Shown: positions 24,214 to 33,720, counted from the stretch's first letter. The stretch: DNA of 39,968 nt from UBA11222 sp030652895 (GCA_038318895.1 JBBQCS010000020.1:1-39968), one strand, 5' to 3'. Notes: generated by a model from the letters alone, not told the origin. Program-made: numbers and translations.

Positions 24214-26033
24214 TGACCGCATTCACATTCCGCAAACAGTGGGGTGCCGAACTTCTGGATAACGGTGCGAACTTCCGGATCTGGGCCCCTGCCGCGGAAG
24301 GAGTTTGGCTGCGGGATGATAAAGGCGCTCTTCATAAAATGACATGCGACGACGCGGGGTGGTTTTCGCTGCACACGGATGCAATACCCGTTGATGGCGG
24401 CTATTGTTTTCAACTGGCTGATGGAACGCGTGTGCCGGATCCGGCGTCAAGGGCCCAAATCAGTGAGGTGCACGGCCAGAGCCGCCTCGTCGATCCGCGC
24501 AGGTTCGAATGGCGATATGGTGAGTGGCGGGGCCGCGCCTGGGAAGAGGCGGTTGTCTATGAACTCCATACAGGCGCATTTTCCGACAGCGGAGATTTTG
24601 AAGGCGTCCGGGCGCATCTGGCGCATCTTCGCGATCTGGGAATTACGGCGGTGGAACTCATGCCCGTCGCGCAGTTCGCCGGAAACCGGGGTTGGGGATA
24701 TGACGGGGTCCTGCTATATGCGCCCCATAGCGCTTATGGCGGACCGGATGCGCTAAAACGTCTGGTCGATGAAGCCCACGGACTGGGATTGATGGTGCTT
24801 CTCGATGTCGTCTATAATCATTTCGGTCCCGACGGGAACTATTTGTCGCTTTATGCGTCCGAATTTTTCGATCGGTCCCGAATGACCCCATGGGGTCCGG
24901 CAATTGCCTTCGACCGCCCCCCGGTACGGACATATTTCGTCGAGAACGCCCTCTATTGGCTGGAGGAATTCCGGTTCGATGGTCTGCGGCTGGACGCCAT
25001 AGACCAAATTGACGATCAGTCGGAAGAACCGATCCTGGAAGAGATCGCGGCTTCGATACGTACACAGATTAAAAATCGGCACATCCATCTGACGACAGAA
25101 GACAGCCGAAATATTGTCTCACTTCATCCGTATACGGCAAATGGCCACCCTACCCGGTACACCGCAGAATGGAATGACGACTGGCACCATGCCGCCCATG
25201 TTCTGGTGACAGGCGAACAAGACGGGTATTATGCAGATTACAAGGAAGGCCCTGCGATCCTGCTTGCCCGCACGCTTGCCGAGGGATTCAGTTATCAGGG
25301 TGAATATTCCACACACCTCAAACGCCCGAGAGGAGAGCCCAGCACAGATCAACCCCCCGGCGCCTTCATTGACTTTCTTCAAAACCACGATCAGACCGGA
25401 AACCGGGCGATGGGCGAACGGTTGACAACGCTTGCCGATCCACGACGTATCGAAGCGATGCTCTCCATTCTGTTGCTTGCGCCGCATATCCCGCTTCTGT
25501 TTATGGGCGAGGAATGGGGCGAGACGCGCCCGTTTCTCTTCTTTACCGATTTTCACGGTGAATTGGCCGATGCGGTGCGCGAGGGGCGCCGGAAGGAATT
25601 TGCCGATTGGCCTGCGTTCGCCGATCCGGATATGCGGACCCTTATTCCCGATCCCAATGCCCTTTCGACGTTTGACGCCAGCAAAATCGATTGGAGAAAG
25701 CGTACATCGCCGGATGGAAGCAGACGCTTATCCTTCATGCGGAACCTTCTTCATGTGCGTCAGACCTGTATCACCCCATTGCTTGCAGGTTCAGGAAGCG
25801 GAAAGGTAGCCGTGCAGGATGATACAAACTTTCACATCATTTGGCCTTTGGCCTCGCGCAAGCATCTGCATTTGCATGCAAATCTGTCAGATTCCATGGC
25901 GCCCGCAGGTCCGCCGCAGGGATCGCTGCGTCTTCTTCATACCTATCCCGAAACAGCTGCAACTGCATTCGCCGAAGGCCAGTTACCGCCGTGGGGTCTG
26001 GTGTGGCACCACGAGCTCCCCGGCGGAGAATAA
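24213..26033 (+). CDS. treZ: Malto-oligosyltrehalose trehalohydrolase
   Basis: Releases trehalose from maltooligosyl-trehalose (GH13_10), the second step of the TreY-TreZ route. The 606-residue protein starts with the family's small N-terminal domain (GANFRIWAPAAEGVWL), then the barrel: WGYDGVLLYAPHSAYGGPD, LDVVYNHFGPDGNYL, nucleophile Asp261 (GLRLDAIDQI), acid/base Glu296 (LTTEDSRN) and FLQNHDQTGNRAMGERL. Two start codons are possible: GTG at 24210 or ATG at 24213, both overlapping the glgX stop; I use the ATG. Five bp separate it from malQ. TreZ and TreY are split by malQ in this operon rather than adjacent. Confidence 0.95.
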   Translation: MTAFTFRKQWGAELLDNGANFRIWAPAAEGVWLRDDKGALHKMTCDDAGWFSLHTDAIPVDGGYCFQLADGTRVPDPASRAQISEVHGQSRLVDPRRFEWRYGEWRGRAWEEAVVYELHTGAFSDSGDFEGVRAHLAHLRDLGITAVELMPVAQFAGNRGWGYDGVLLYAPHSAYGGPDALKRLVDEAHGLGLMVLLDVVYNHFGPDGNYLSLYASEFFDRSRMTPWGPAIAFDRPPVRTYFVENALYWLEEFRFDGLRLDAIDQIDDQSEEPILEEIAASIRTQIKNRHIHLTTEDSRNIVSLHPYTANGHPTRYTAEWNDDWHHAAHVLVTGEQDGYYADYKEGPAILLARTLAEGFSYQGEYSTHLKRPRGEPSTDQPPGAFIDFLQNHDQTGNRAMGERLTTLADPRRIEAMLSILLLAPHIPLLFMGEEWGETRPFLFFTDFHGELADAVREGRRKEFADWPAFADPDMRTLIPDPNALSTFDASKIDWRKRTSPDGSRRLSFMRNLLHVRQTCITPLLAGSGSGKVAVQDDTNFHIIWPLASRKHLHLHANLSDSMAPAGPPQGSLRLLHTYPETAATAFAEGQLPPWGLVWHHELPGGE

Positions 26034-26038
26034 CTGTT

Positions 26039-27913
26039 ATGCCTCCATCCAGACTCGACCGTCTTGCCAAGGCCTATGGTGTGGCGATCAACTATCGTGA
26101 ACAGTCTGGCCGGGTGCGCCATATGCCCGATACAACAAAGCGCTGGGCCTTGGCGGCATTAGGCGTAGACAGCCAGAAAGGCGACCTCGCGCAACTTCTT
26201 GCAGATGCACCGCATCCCTCCAGCACTCCGGCTGCACCAGCCGCTCTTTGCGCGTTCGCGCCGGACTGGCTTAAAAAGGGGCGGGGCTGGGGAATTTCCT
26301 GTCAGCTATATGCGCTGCGGTCTGCCCGCAATTGGGGCATTGGCGATCTCGAGGATCTGGCCCGTCTTGCGGAAATCGTGGCCGGGGCGGGTGGCGATTT
26401 CGTTGGCATTGGCCCGCTTCATGCCTTGTTTCTTTCGGATCCTGGTCTTATCAGTCCGTACGCCCCATCGACCCGGGAATTTCTCAATCCGCTCTATATT
26501 GCTCCGGATTGCCTGCCTGGCGGCGCGAAATATGCACGCCAGCATGAAGCCGGGCTTGCCGCTCTCCGCACAAAGAAACTTGTCGACTACGTTGCCGTTG
26601 CGCGTACGAAATTTTCCGTTTTGCACAAAATATTCGAGGATTTTGAGGCGAGTAAATCGCGTAACGGCATTTCCCGTAGGGCAGACTTCGAGCAATATAT
26701 CCTGAACGGCGGCACGGCCCTGAAACATTACTGTCTGTTCGAGGCTCTGACCGAACATTTCCGGAAACGCCGTACCGGAACCTCATGGCGAAAATGGCCG
26801 GCGGAATATCAAGTTCCGGAATCTCCGGAATGCGCCCGGTTCGCCGTGCAGGCCGCACCGCGTTTGCGTTATTATGCCTGGCTGCAATTTATTGCAGATG
26901 AACAATTAAAGTCGGCGCAGGCGCGCGCGCGCGCGGCAGGAATGCGGATCGGACTTTATCTCGATATTGCGGTCGGCGTCTCGCCAGACGGCGAAACCGC
27001 CTGGACCGCGGGCGACGCCCTTGTGGCGGACGCACGCCTTGGCAGCCCCCCGGATCCCTTTAATGCTGAAGGGCAGAACTGGGGTCTCGTGCCACTTTCT
27101 CCACGGCAATTACGCGAGACGCAAGGCGGTGCTTTCCGTGCCGTGCTTTCCAGCTCTATGTGTCATGCGGGCGCCATACGAATTGACCATGCGTTGGGGC
27201 TCTGGCGGCAATTCTGGATTCCGAACAAGCGCAAAGTCGGCGCTGGCACATATGTCCGCTATCCATTCGACACGCTGACGAAAGCGGTTGTTGAGAAATC
27301 CCGAGCGTTTGGCGCGCTTGTCATCGGGGAGGATTTGGGCACTGTCCCGCGCGGGTTCAGCGAAGCCTTGAACGCGGCCGGCATATTTTCTTACCGCGTC
27401 CTCTATTTTGAACGTGGGAAAAAAGGCGCGTTCCTTGCGCCCGCGGATTATCCACCACATGCGCTCGCATGTATCTCGACGCATGATCTTGCGACCCTGG
27501 CGGGCTGGTGGGAGGGCGCTGACATTGATCTACGGACAAAACATGGGCGAACCCCGGCCTCTGCGGTAAGACACCAGCATCAGGAGCGCCATGACGAAAA
27601 ACAGGCATTGGTAAAGGCTCTCGGCAAGGAAAGTCTACTACCTCCGAATGGGAATGCGTGGCGGCTGGACCGCCCGATGGCGCCCGATATGCTCGTCGCG
27701 GTCCACCGCTATCTGGCCCGCACCCGGAGCGTGTTGTGCGCGGTTCAGCTTGAAGATACGTTGGGCATGCGCGCGCAGGCCAATCTGCCGGGGACGGTGA
27801 ACGAATATCCCAACTGGCGGCTGCGCGTACCGGTGCCGCTGGAAAAACTCGCCAAACACAGTATGTTCCGCGCGGTGACAAGCGCAATGAATGAAGAAGG
27901 CAGGGCACGCTGA
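26039..27913 (+). CDS. malQ: 4-alpha-glucanotransferase (amylomaltase)
   Basis: Disproportionates malto-oligosaccharides by moving glucan segments between chains (GH77), here probably rebuilding short products of GlgX into TreY substrates. From the ATG at 26039 the protein has 624 residues. Motifs: GWGISCQLYALRSARNWGIGDLEDL (partly), nucleophile Asp383 (IRIDHALGLWRQFW), acid/base Glu431 (VIGEDLGTVP), and STHDLATLAGWW. The frame is open for 66 codons upstream inside treZ, but the family-like sequence begins at MPPSRLDRLAKAYGV, and this ATG lies 5 bp after the treZ stop. Its TGA overlaps the treY ATG. Confidence 0.94.
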   Translation: MPPSRLDRLAKAYGVAINYREQSGRVRHMPDTTKRWALAALGVDSQKGDLAQLLADAPHPSSTPAAPAALCAFAPDWLKKGRGWGISCQLYALRSARNWGIGDLEDLARLAEIVAGAGGDFVGIGPLHALFLSDPGLISPYAPSTREFLNPLYIAPDCLPGGAKYARQHEAGLAALRTKKLVDYVAVARTKFSVLHKIFEDFEASKSRNGISRRADFEQYILNGGTALKHYCLFEALTEHFRKRRTGTSWRKWPAEYQVPESPECARFAVQAAPRLRYYAWLQFIADEQLKSAQARARAAGMRIGLYLDIAVGVSPDGETAWTAGDALVADARLGSPPDPFNAEGQNWGLVPLSPRQLRETQGGAFRAVLSSSMCHAGAIRIDHALGLWRQFWIPNKRKVGAGTYVRYPFDTLTKAVVEKSRAFGALVIGEDLGTVPRGFSEALNAAGIFSYRVLYFERGKKGAFLAPADYPPHALACISTHDLATLAGWWEGADIDLRTKHGRTPASAVRHQHQERHDEKQALVKALGKESLLPPNGNAWRLDRPMAPDMLVAVHRYLARTRSVLCAVQLEDTLGMRAQANLPGTVNEYPNWRLRVPVPLEKLAKHSMFRAVTSAMNEEGRAR

Positions 27914-30594
27914 TGCAGCCGCCGCCGGAAATTCGCGCCACCTACCGGATTCAACTGCGGGAAGGTGTTGACTTTGCCGGCGTCGAACAGCATCTCGCCT
28001 ATCTTGCAGCGCTGGGCGTAAGCCATCTCTATCTTTCGCCGATTTTTGCGGCGACACCCGGCTCGACGCACGGCTATGACGCCATCGACTTCAATATGAT
28101 TGAACCGGCGCTTGGCGGACGTGCCGGATTTGAACGTCTGTCACACGCCGCGCAGCATGTGGGGCTGGGCATTCTTCTCGATTTTGTGCCCAACCATATG
28201 GCGACGGCGTACGAAAACGCCTGGTGGCGGGAAGTGCTGGAATGGGGCAGCGCGGCCTTCGCCGCAGCCTCGTTCGACATAGATTGGTCGGCGCCGCAAT
28301 TACTGCTTCCGGTCCTTGGCGAGTCTTTCGAAGATGCGCTGGCAACCAAGCGTTTTGGCCTGGAATGGGCGGACGGCGGTTTGCGCGCCGTCTATGCCGG
28401 TGCGGTGCGTATTCCGTTGGCGGCGCACAGTTACGAAAATCTTTTGCGCCTTAGCGGCCACGATGCGCTTGTCGCGCTCGCGCCGCGCTTCGCAAAGGCC
28501 ACACCGCAGAGTTGGGACAGCGACCGGGCGGCACTTGTACGGTCATGCGAAACCGATAGTGTGCGCACGGTACTGGCCGAAACGCTGCACAGGACAGTGC
28601 AGGATTTGGACGCCGTGCGTTCTCTCCTAAAGGGGCAAATCTGGCGTCTCGACGATTGGCGCGCCGGGCGGCATGCTTTGACCTATCGGCGTTTTTTCGA
28701 AATAGCCGGGCTTATTGGCGTCAAGGTGGAATCTGAAAAGGTCTTCGCCAGGGTTCATCATACGGTTCTGGATCTGGCCGGCAACGGGCTGATTCATGGC
28801 CTTCGCATTGATCATATAGATGGATTGAGCGACCCGGCGGCTTATCTAGCGCGCCTGCATGGCGCCTTGCCGCCGTCCTTTCCGGTATATGTGGAAAAGA
28901 TTTTGGGACAGGGCGAAGAGCTCCGGCGCGACTGGCCCGTTGCGGGCACGACCGGCTACGAATTCATCGGAAATATCGCAGATGTAATGCTTGATCCGCG
29001 TGGCGAGGCCCCTCTCACCGCCACCTATCAAGATTTCACCGCATGGAAGGAACCCTATCCGGATGCCGTGCTCCGCGCGAAAAAGGAAATCTTCACGTAT
29101 AATCTGGCGAGCGAGTTGACTTATCTGGAGACGTCGGCCGCCAAAATTTCCAGCGCACCGCCTGCCGCACATATCCAGGACGCCATCGTTGCGATCGCGA
29201 CCGAACTTCCTGTTTATCGCACCTATGTTTCAGACCAAGGGACGGTCGCAGAGGACCGCGCGATTATTCAAAACGCCGCCGAAGACGCTATGCGCCGGGG
29301 ATCGGCTCCCGCCCAGACCATTGCGGCAATCGCGGATGTTCTATGTAATCCGCACGGCGCCGCGGCCCATGCGTTTACCACCCGGTTTCAACAGACGACC
29401 GGCGCACTGATGGCCAAGGCAGTCGAGGATACGCTATTTTACCGCTACAACCGCCTGATTGCACTTAATGAGGTCGGTGGAGAACCAGAACGATTCGGTG
29501 CGGCCTCCCCAGAGGTGTTTCATGCAGCTATGCAACAGCGGTTGGAGACCCAGCGCACCGGCCTCCTCGCCACCGCGACCCATGACACCAAGCGCGGCGA
29601 GGATGCACGGGCGCGGCTTTACGTGTTGAGCGCCTGTGCGGACGACTGGGACGCCGCCGTGGCGCGGTGGCGTAGCGTCAACGAAACCTTGCGGATAAAA
29701 GACGAGAGCCTTCCCATGCCGTCGCGTAACGACGAATATCTTTTCTACCAGGCGCTTGTTGGCGCATGGCCGTTGGGAACGGAAAATGGTGTGGACGCGC
29801 TAACCGGCCTGGCGGAACGAATGACGCAGTTTATGCAAAAGGCCGCGCGTGAGGCGAAATCGATGACTAGTTGGCTGACCGCCAACCCCGCTTATGAAGC
29901 CGCTCTTGACGCCTTCGTGCGCAACAGTCTGGATCCGCACCAAAGCCCCGGGTTTCTCAAGGATGTGGCCGCATTTTGTCAGAGCGTCGCGGTGGCAGGT
30001 GCAAGTAACAGCATTTCCCAATTAGTATTAAAACTTACCGCGCCGGGTATTCCCGATATTTACCGCGGGTGCGAGTCATGGGATTTTTCGCTGGTTGACC
30101 CCGATAATCGCCGCCGCTTTAACATGGATGTACCCCAGGCGATGCTGGAGGCCACGCGATCCAAAACGCTTTCCGAGCTCTTGACGCAATGGGAAAATGG
30201 CGCTGTCAAGCTGCGGGTTCTTTCCGATCTGCTGCACGCCCGCATCCGGCATCCGGCGCTGTTTGGTGGCGGATACCACCGGGTGACAGTTCAGGGCAGC
30301 CACGCTTCCCACGCCCTGGCATTTATGCGGCATACGGAAGATGAATTCCTGCTTTGCGCTGTGCCGGTTCGCGCCGGCCCGCAGCTTTTTCCGAGGGCGA
30401 CGCCGCTGATCGCCCCGGAATACTGGGACGATACGAGAATAGAGCTTGGACCAGAATTTTCCGGTTTTCAATGGCGCGAGGTTTTTACCGGCCGTCTACA
30501 CACTGCAATGAACCTGGCTTTGGGCGACTTGCTTCACGACTGGCCTGTTGCGGTGCTGATAGGATCGCGCATAGGTGAGATTCACAATGAGTGA
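27913..30594 (+). CDS. treY: Malto-oligosyltrehalose synthase
   Basis: Converts the reducing-end alpha-1,4 bond of malto-oligosaccharides into the alpha,alpha-1,1 bond of trehalose (GH13_26). It has 893 residues, within family range. Motifs: ATYRIQLREGVDF at the start, YLSPIFAATPGSTHGYD (~40-56), DFVPNHMA (~92), nucleophile Asp300 (GLRIDHIDGLSDP), acid/base Glu328 (PVYVEKILG), TATHDTKRGED (~555) and the C-terminal PGIPDIYRGCE (~712). It is the last clear gene of the operon: its stop overlaps a further ATG (30587) that opens only a 47-codon frame, so any ninth gene is decayed. Confidence 0.96.
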   Translation: MQPPPEIRATYRIQLREGVDFAGVEQHLAYLAALGVSHLYLSPIFAATPGSTHGYDAIDFNMIEPALGGRAGFERLSHAAQHVGLGILLDFVPNHMATAYENAWWREVLEWGSAAFAAASFDIDWSAPQLLLPVLGESFEDALATKRFGLEWADGGLRAVYAGAVRIPLAAHSYENLLRLSGHDALVALAPRFAKATPQSWDSDRAALVRSCETDSVRTVLAETLHRTVQDLDAVRSLLKGQIWRLDDWRAGRHALTYRRFFEIAGLIGVKVESEKVFARVHHTVLDLAGNGLIHGLRIDHIDGLSDPAAYLARLHGALPPSFPVYVEKILGQGEELRRDWPVAGTTGYEFIGNIADVMLDPRGEAPLTATYQDFTAWKEPYPDAVLRAKKEIFTYNLASELTYLETSAAKISSAPPAAHIQDAIVAIATELPVYRTYVSDQGTVAEDRAIIQNAAEDAMRRGSAPAQTIAAIADVLCNPHGAAAHAFTTRFQQTTGALMAKAVEDTLFYRYNRLIALNEVGGEPERFGAASPEVFHAAMQQRLETQRTGLLATATHDTKRGEDARARLYVLSACADDWDAAVARWRSVNETLRIKDESLPMPSRNDEYLFYQALVGAWPLGTENGVDALTGLAERMTQFMQKAAREAKSMTSWLTANPAYEAALDAFVRNSLDPHQSPGFLKDVAAFCQSVAVAGASNSISQLVLKLTAPGIPDIYRGCESWDFSLVDPDNRRRFNMDVPQAMLEATRSKTLSELLTQWENGAVKLRVLSDLLHARIRHPALFGGGYHRVTVQGSHASHALAFMRHTEDEFLLCAVPVRAGPQLFPRATPLIAPEYWDDTRIELGPEFSGFQWREVFTGRLHTAMNLALGDLLHDWPVAVLIGSRIGEIHNE

Positions 30595-31020
30595 AAATCT
30601 GGCTGTCCGGACAGTTTTTCTATTTCGGCACGTTTCCGTTCGACATGAGCCGGATGTCCATAATTGCGCTGCCCGGAAATGGGGGTGGATTCTATCCGTA
30701 GCGAGAATGTCCCGTTCCTCAACCTGATTGGGCGCTGGGATGACAAGACGTTATGCACTGCGCGATGGTCGCTGGAACGGTTTCCAGCTTGCCATCACTT
30801 ATGAGCCGCGCTGACTCAAGCTCTCGGATGATTACAGCCTCGATACGGCCCATCTGCAAATCTAGGCCGCCAGCCCGCGCGTGCAGTACTCCCTATCACC
30901 GAAACCGGCTACAAATCCCATTTCACGACAGCGAGCGTCGTCAAAGCGATGGGCAGTCCTGTGGCCTGTGTGCTGACCTGGCTTGATCAGGAAACGGCGA
31001 CACTCATGGCGGAGACAGGC
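30591..31020 (+). pseudogene. Decayed gene fragments downstream of treY
   Basis: Several short protein-like stretches in changing frames with stops between them: from the GTG at 30591, KIWLSGQFFYFGTFPFDM then RMSIIALPGNGGGFYP and a stop; ALRDGRWNGFQLAITYEP ending in TGA; and near 30900-31020 TETGYKSHFTTASVVKAM followed by VLTWLDQE. The first resembles the opening of DUF4336-type proteins and the last resembles small hypothetical proteins of alphaproteobacterial accessory regions; both likenesses are from memory and weak. They look like two or more broken genes, not a functional one. Confidence 0.45.
30603..30619 (+). terminator. Possible short terminator after treY
   Basis: A perfect 12-bp palindrome (30603-30614, CTGTCCGGACAG) is followed at once by five T residues. 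As a hairpin it can form only a four-pair stem with a 4-nt loop, so it is weak, but its place 9 bp after the treY stop fits the end of the operon. Confidence 0.4.
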
Positions 31021-31074
31021 GCAGGACCTACGTCAGCTCACCCTCTTTTAGAGGCGGAGCACTTGATCCGGCAC

Positions 31075-31764
31075 CTATTCCGGATCAGGACATTCCGCGG
31101 CCCATTCGGTCGGCTCGACTGCAAAGGCACGGCCACCACCACCAGGATAGCGGCCTGCCTGCAATGCTGCCATGTCAGGTACAACACCGCTGAAATCCGT
31201 ATCGACCTCGTAGACGCCCGGCTCGAAACCGGTCGGAGCCCCACGGCTATAGACCGTGACCACAAAGGGCTTGCGGCCGGGCGGGGTGGCCAGCATGACC
31301 TTTTCGCGCCCCATCGATACACCGGGGTACTGCGGGCAGCCGAGCGATTGCAGCGTGACACCACGACTGCGCAACGCGCCGGTGACGTTGTATCGGCCCT
31401 CCGAGCCTGGCTCTTGCCAATCAAAGCGAATGCCCGCTGCATTCAGGGATACTTCAACACCCGCAGGCATGGCCGTCCCTGATACCGGAACCTGCGCTTG
31501 CGGGCGCGACGCCTCGCCATCGGCTAGACTTTGAGCGAGTATGGCGTCCACCATCGGTCCCGCCGCCACGGCCCATCGCCATTTGACTTGGCATTCACCA
31601 CGCGCCCAGGAAGCCGCAGCAGGTTCGCGCTGCACCCGTTCCTGTTCACAAGCATCAAGAAAAGCGGTTTCGGTCTGGACGACCGGAAATGATCCCGTCT
31701 GTGCCGCTGCGCACCCGGCGCTTGAGATCAGCACCGCGACCGTGATCAACGAGAGCGTTTTCAT
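31075..31764 (-). CDS. Exported hypothetical protein
   Basis: A 229-residue protein of unknown function. It has a clear export signal (MKTLSLITVAVLISSAGCAAAQ): the SAGC segment may be a lipobox, although Ser replaces the usual Leu at -3, or the signal may be cut after AAA. The mature part is Gly/Pro-rich with four further Cys residues in pairs (one pair in a DACEQERVQ...GECQVKW segment), which suggests disulfide bonds in the periplasm. No domain recognised. Its ATG overlaps the stop of the upstream membrane-protein gene by four bases, so the two are one operon and probably act together at the envelope. Confidence 0.7.
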   Translation of the reverse strand: MKTLSLITVAVLISSAGCAAAQTGSFPVVQTETAFLDACEQERVQREPAAASWARGECQVKWRWAVAAGPMVDAILAQSLADGEASRPQAQVPVSGTAMPAGVEVSLNAAGIRFDWQEPGSEGRYNVTGALRSRGVTLQSLGCPQYPGVSMGREKVMLATPPGRKPFVVTVYSRGAPTGFEPGVYEVDTDFSGVVPDMAALQAGRYPGGGGRAFAVEPTEWAAECPDPE

Positions 31765-32438
31765 GCCACACCCCCGAGCGACACCTTGGTGTTTGTGGAG
31801 AGGGCCTCGCGAAGATCGCGCTGTAGTGCCTCGGCACAGTCGAGTGTCAGGCCACCGCTCAAAACCGTTTCATCGCTGCCCGCGCGCGTGCGCAAACTGA
31901 CAAAGTAGGACCGCTCGATCATGCGCCTGTTCAGTACGCGTGAGATCATCGCGAAAGAGGACCTGCTATAGATCAGCCCGCCATCCGGCGTCCGATGAAT
32001 GACCAGTGGCGGCTCGTCCGTATTGATCCGGCTTCCCCGCCGGACGTTGAAATCCACGATCTCGCCACGCGGCCAGGTTTTGCCGCCGCTGCGGACCGCA
32101 TCATCCGTGATTGTGATTGTGGCTGGTTGCCGGTATCGCGCCCCGATCGGGAAAGCGAGTAATCCCATGATAAGGGGCATCAGCCCGAAGAAAGCGATAA
32201 ACTCCAACGTCTCCACATTCATCAGAAAGGCCACCCCCACTGCAATCGCGGCCAGCGCAGTCAGCGAGGGCCTTGCCGGGGTTACGTTGAAAATGGTTTG
32301 GCCATCCGATTCAGATCGACGGAAGCGGCTTCGGCCCCGATTGCCGAGCGTTAGAACGAAGCCCAGAAACCCGAGCTTCTTTGCCAGGAAGAATCCTGCC
32401 ACGCCCAGCACCACAAGAAGAATAAGACCTATGCCCAT
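31761..32438 (-). CDS. Membrane protein with a possible PH-like domain
   Basis: A 225-residue protein of unknown function. It has one N-terminal membrane helix (about 2-24), two more around 60-75 and 80-98 (TALAAIAVGVAFLMNVETLE, IAFFGLMPLIMGLLAF), then a soluble part. The soluble part, with ITITDDAVRSGGKTWPRGEIVDFNVRRG, resembles bacterial PH-like membrane proteins, where a strand-rich domain follows two helices; that likeness is tentative. It is the first gene of a two-gene operon with the exported protein below and lies 110 bp downstream of a LuxR-type regulator on the same strand. Confidence 0.7.
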   Translation of the reverse strand: MGIGLILLVVLGVAGFFLAKKLGFLGFVLTLGNRGRSRFRRSESDGQTIFNVTPARPSLTALAAIAVGVAFLMNVETLEFIAFFGLMPLIMGLLAFPIGARYRQPATITITDDAVRSGGKTWPRGEIVDFNVRRGSRINTDEPPLVIHRTPDGGLIYSRSSFAMISRVLNRRMIERSYFVSLRTRAGSDETVLSGGLTLDCAEALQRDLREALSTNTKVSLGGVA

Positions 32439-32528
32439 GGTAAAACCACCCTCCTAACAGCACATAACCGGCGGTCCCATTAGACGACCGGTACCTCTCA
32501 CGAATACGCTTGTCAGGTTTTGGTTTCG

Positions 32529-32544
32529 TCCCCTGTTTAGGGGA
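32529..32544 (-). terminator. Possible terminator hairpin after the LuxR-type gene
   Basis: A 6-bp stem (TCCCCT 32529-32534 with AGGGGA 32539-32544) and 4-nt loop lie just after the stop of the LuxR-type gene. There is no T run, so termination strength is doubtful. Confidence 0.3.
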
Positions 32545-32548
32545 GAAA

Positions 32549-33694
32549 TCAGGCGCGATGATCAAGGCCTGCAACACTGCGGGCGATCAGTGCCACGGCT
32601 TCTGCCTGCCGATGCGTGCCGGTTTTGGAGAGGATACGCTTAAGGTGAGATCGTACGGTAGCCGCACCGATCCCACGTCGATCCGCCACGTCGTCAAGCG
32701 ACAGGCCATTTGCCAGATCGCCAGCGATCACGGCCTCCGTCCGCGTGAAGCCGAAGAGTTCCCGAAGACAGGTAACGGCAAGCGTGGCCGCTTCCGGATC
32801 GCGCACGATGACCAGTGCAAGAGGCTGCGCCGGTGCAAGAATACCCTCGGGGTGCAAAGGAGCCACAACCATCGTTAGTGGCAGACGATCTGCACGGAGA
32901 AGCGCCATGGCAGCCCTTGGCGGTGAGGGTTGTCCTGCCGCCGTACTGATGCACGACCGCACAAGCTGCACCATTCTTTGATTCAGTAAATTATCTGTAA
33001 GCGCGAGCCGCCCCTGGCGCACGCCAAGGCTATCGTCACGCTTTAAGAGGTCCTCCCCGCGCGCATTCAGCGTCATGATCCGGCAGCGTGCATCCACGGC
33101 AAACACAGCGGCATCGATCCGCGCGAGCGCCTCCTCGGCGACCGCCTGATGCGCGGATGTGATTGAGAATTGCTGGCCGAGCCAAATCGCGCGTTGAAGG
33201 TGCGGCAGGAGGATCGAAACCTTCTGGCGATCGGCATCGTCATATGCGCCCGCATTCTCTGGTCGGTGAACACCCAGGACACCGAGCGCGCCATCTGCGC
33301 CTGGAAAGACCGCGCCAACCATATAGTGAATATTGAGCGCGCGCAGCCACTCCTGATAGAACCCGCTTTTGCGTCGCTCGATCGGCGAGACAAGATCATG
33401 ATCGGTGACAACGCGCGAGACCCCAAAACTTGCGGAGCGCTCCACCCATAAATCCTGCCGGTGCCAGTGTGTCGCCCAGGATTGCTGACGATCGGAAACC
33501 AGAAGGTTTTCCGTGGTTTCGAGCAGCCGAATATCATTGTCTGTACCATGGAGCTTCAAGACGGCACTGGTGGAGTCCAACGACGCCGCCACATCGGCGG
33601 CTATGCCTGTCCAAAGAGCGCCATCCGCTGCCGCTTCATAGAAGCGACCGATCAGGCCGGAAAGCCGATCATCAAAGGCGATAGGCGTTGGCAT
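32549..33694 (-). CDS. LuxR-family transcriptional regulator
   Basis: A 381-residue regulator. The C-terminal ~60 residues are a LuxR/FixJ-type helix-turn-helix: GFTRTEAVIAGDLANGLSLDD, VADRRGIGAATVRSHLKRIL and SKTGTHRQAEAVAL. The N-terminal ~200 residues look like a GAF/PAS-type sensor region (FYQEWLRALNIHYMVGAVF, then LGVHRPENAGAYDDADRQ and LLPHLQRAIWL) and have a second PAS-like part (~195-240, RIDAAVFAVDARCRIMTLN), a layout common in orphan LuxR proteins of alphaproteobacteria. There is no acyl-homoserine-lactone signature that I can identify. Its targets could be the downstream envelope operon on the same strand. Confidence 0.85.
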   Translation of the reverse strand: MPTPIAFDDRLSGLIGRFYEAAADGALWTGIAADVAASLDSTSAVLKLHGTDNDIRLLETTENLLVSDRQQSWATHWHRQDLWVERSASFGVSRVVTDHDLVSPIERRKSGFYQEWLRALNIHYMVGAVFPGADGALGVLGVHRPENAGAYDDADRQKVSILLPHLQRAIWLGQQFSITSAHQAVAEEALARIDAAVFAVDARCRIMTLNARGEDLLKRDDSLGVRQGRLALTDNLLNQRMVQLVRSCISTAAGQPSPPRAAMALLRADRLPLTMVVAPLHPEGILAPAQPLALVIVRDPEAATLAVTCLRELFGFTRTEAVIAGDLANGLSLDDVADRRGIGAATVRSHLKRILSKTGTHRQAEAVALIARSVAGLDHRA

Positions 33695-33720
33695 GGCGCA
33701 AGTTCAGTCTGCCGTTATGC

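Noticed and set aside
26891..26940. GC-alternating run (gcgcgcgcgc) as a repeat element
   Set aside because: It is an Ala/Arg-coding stretch inside malQ (QARARAAG), explained by codon use.
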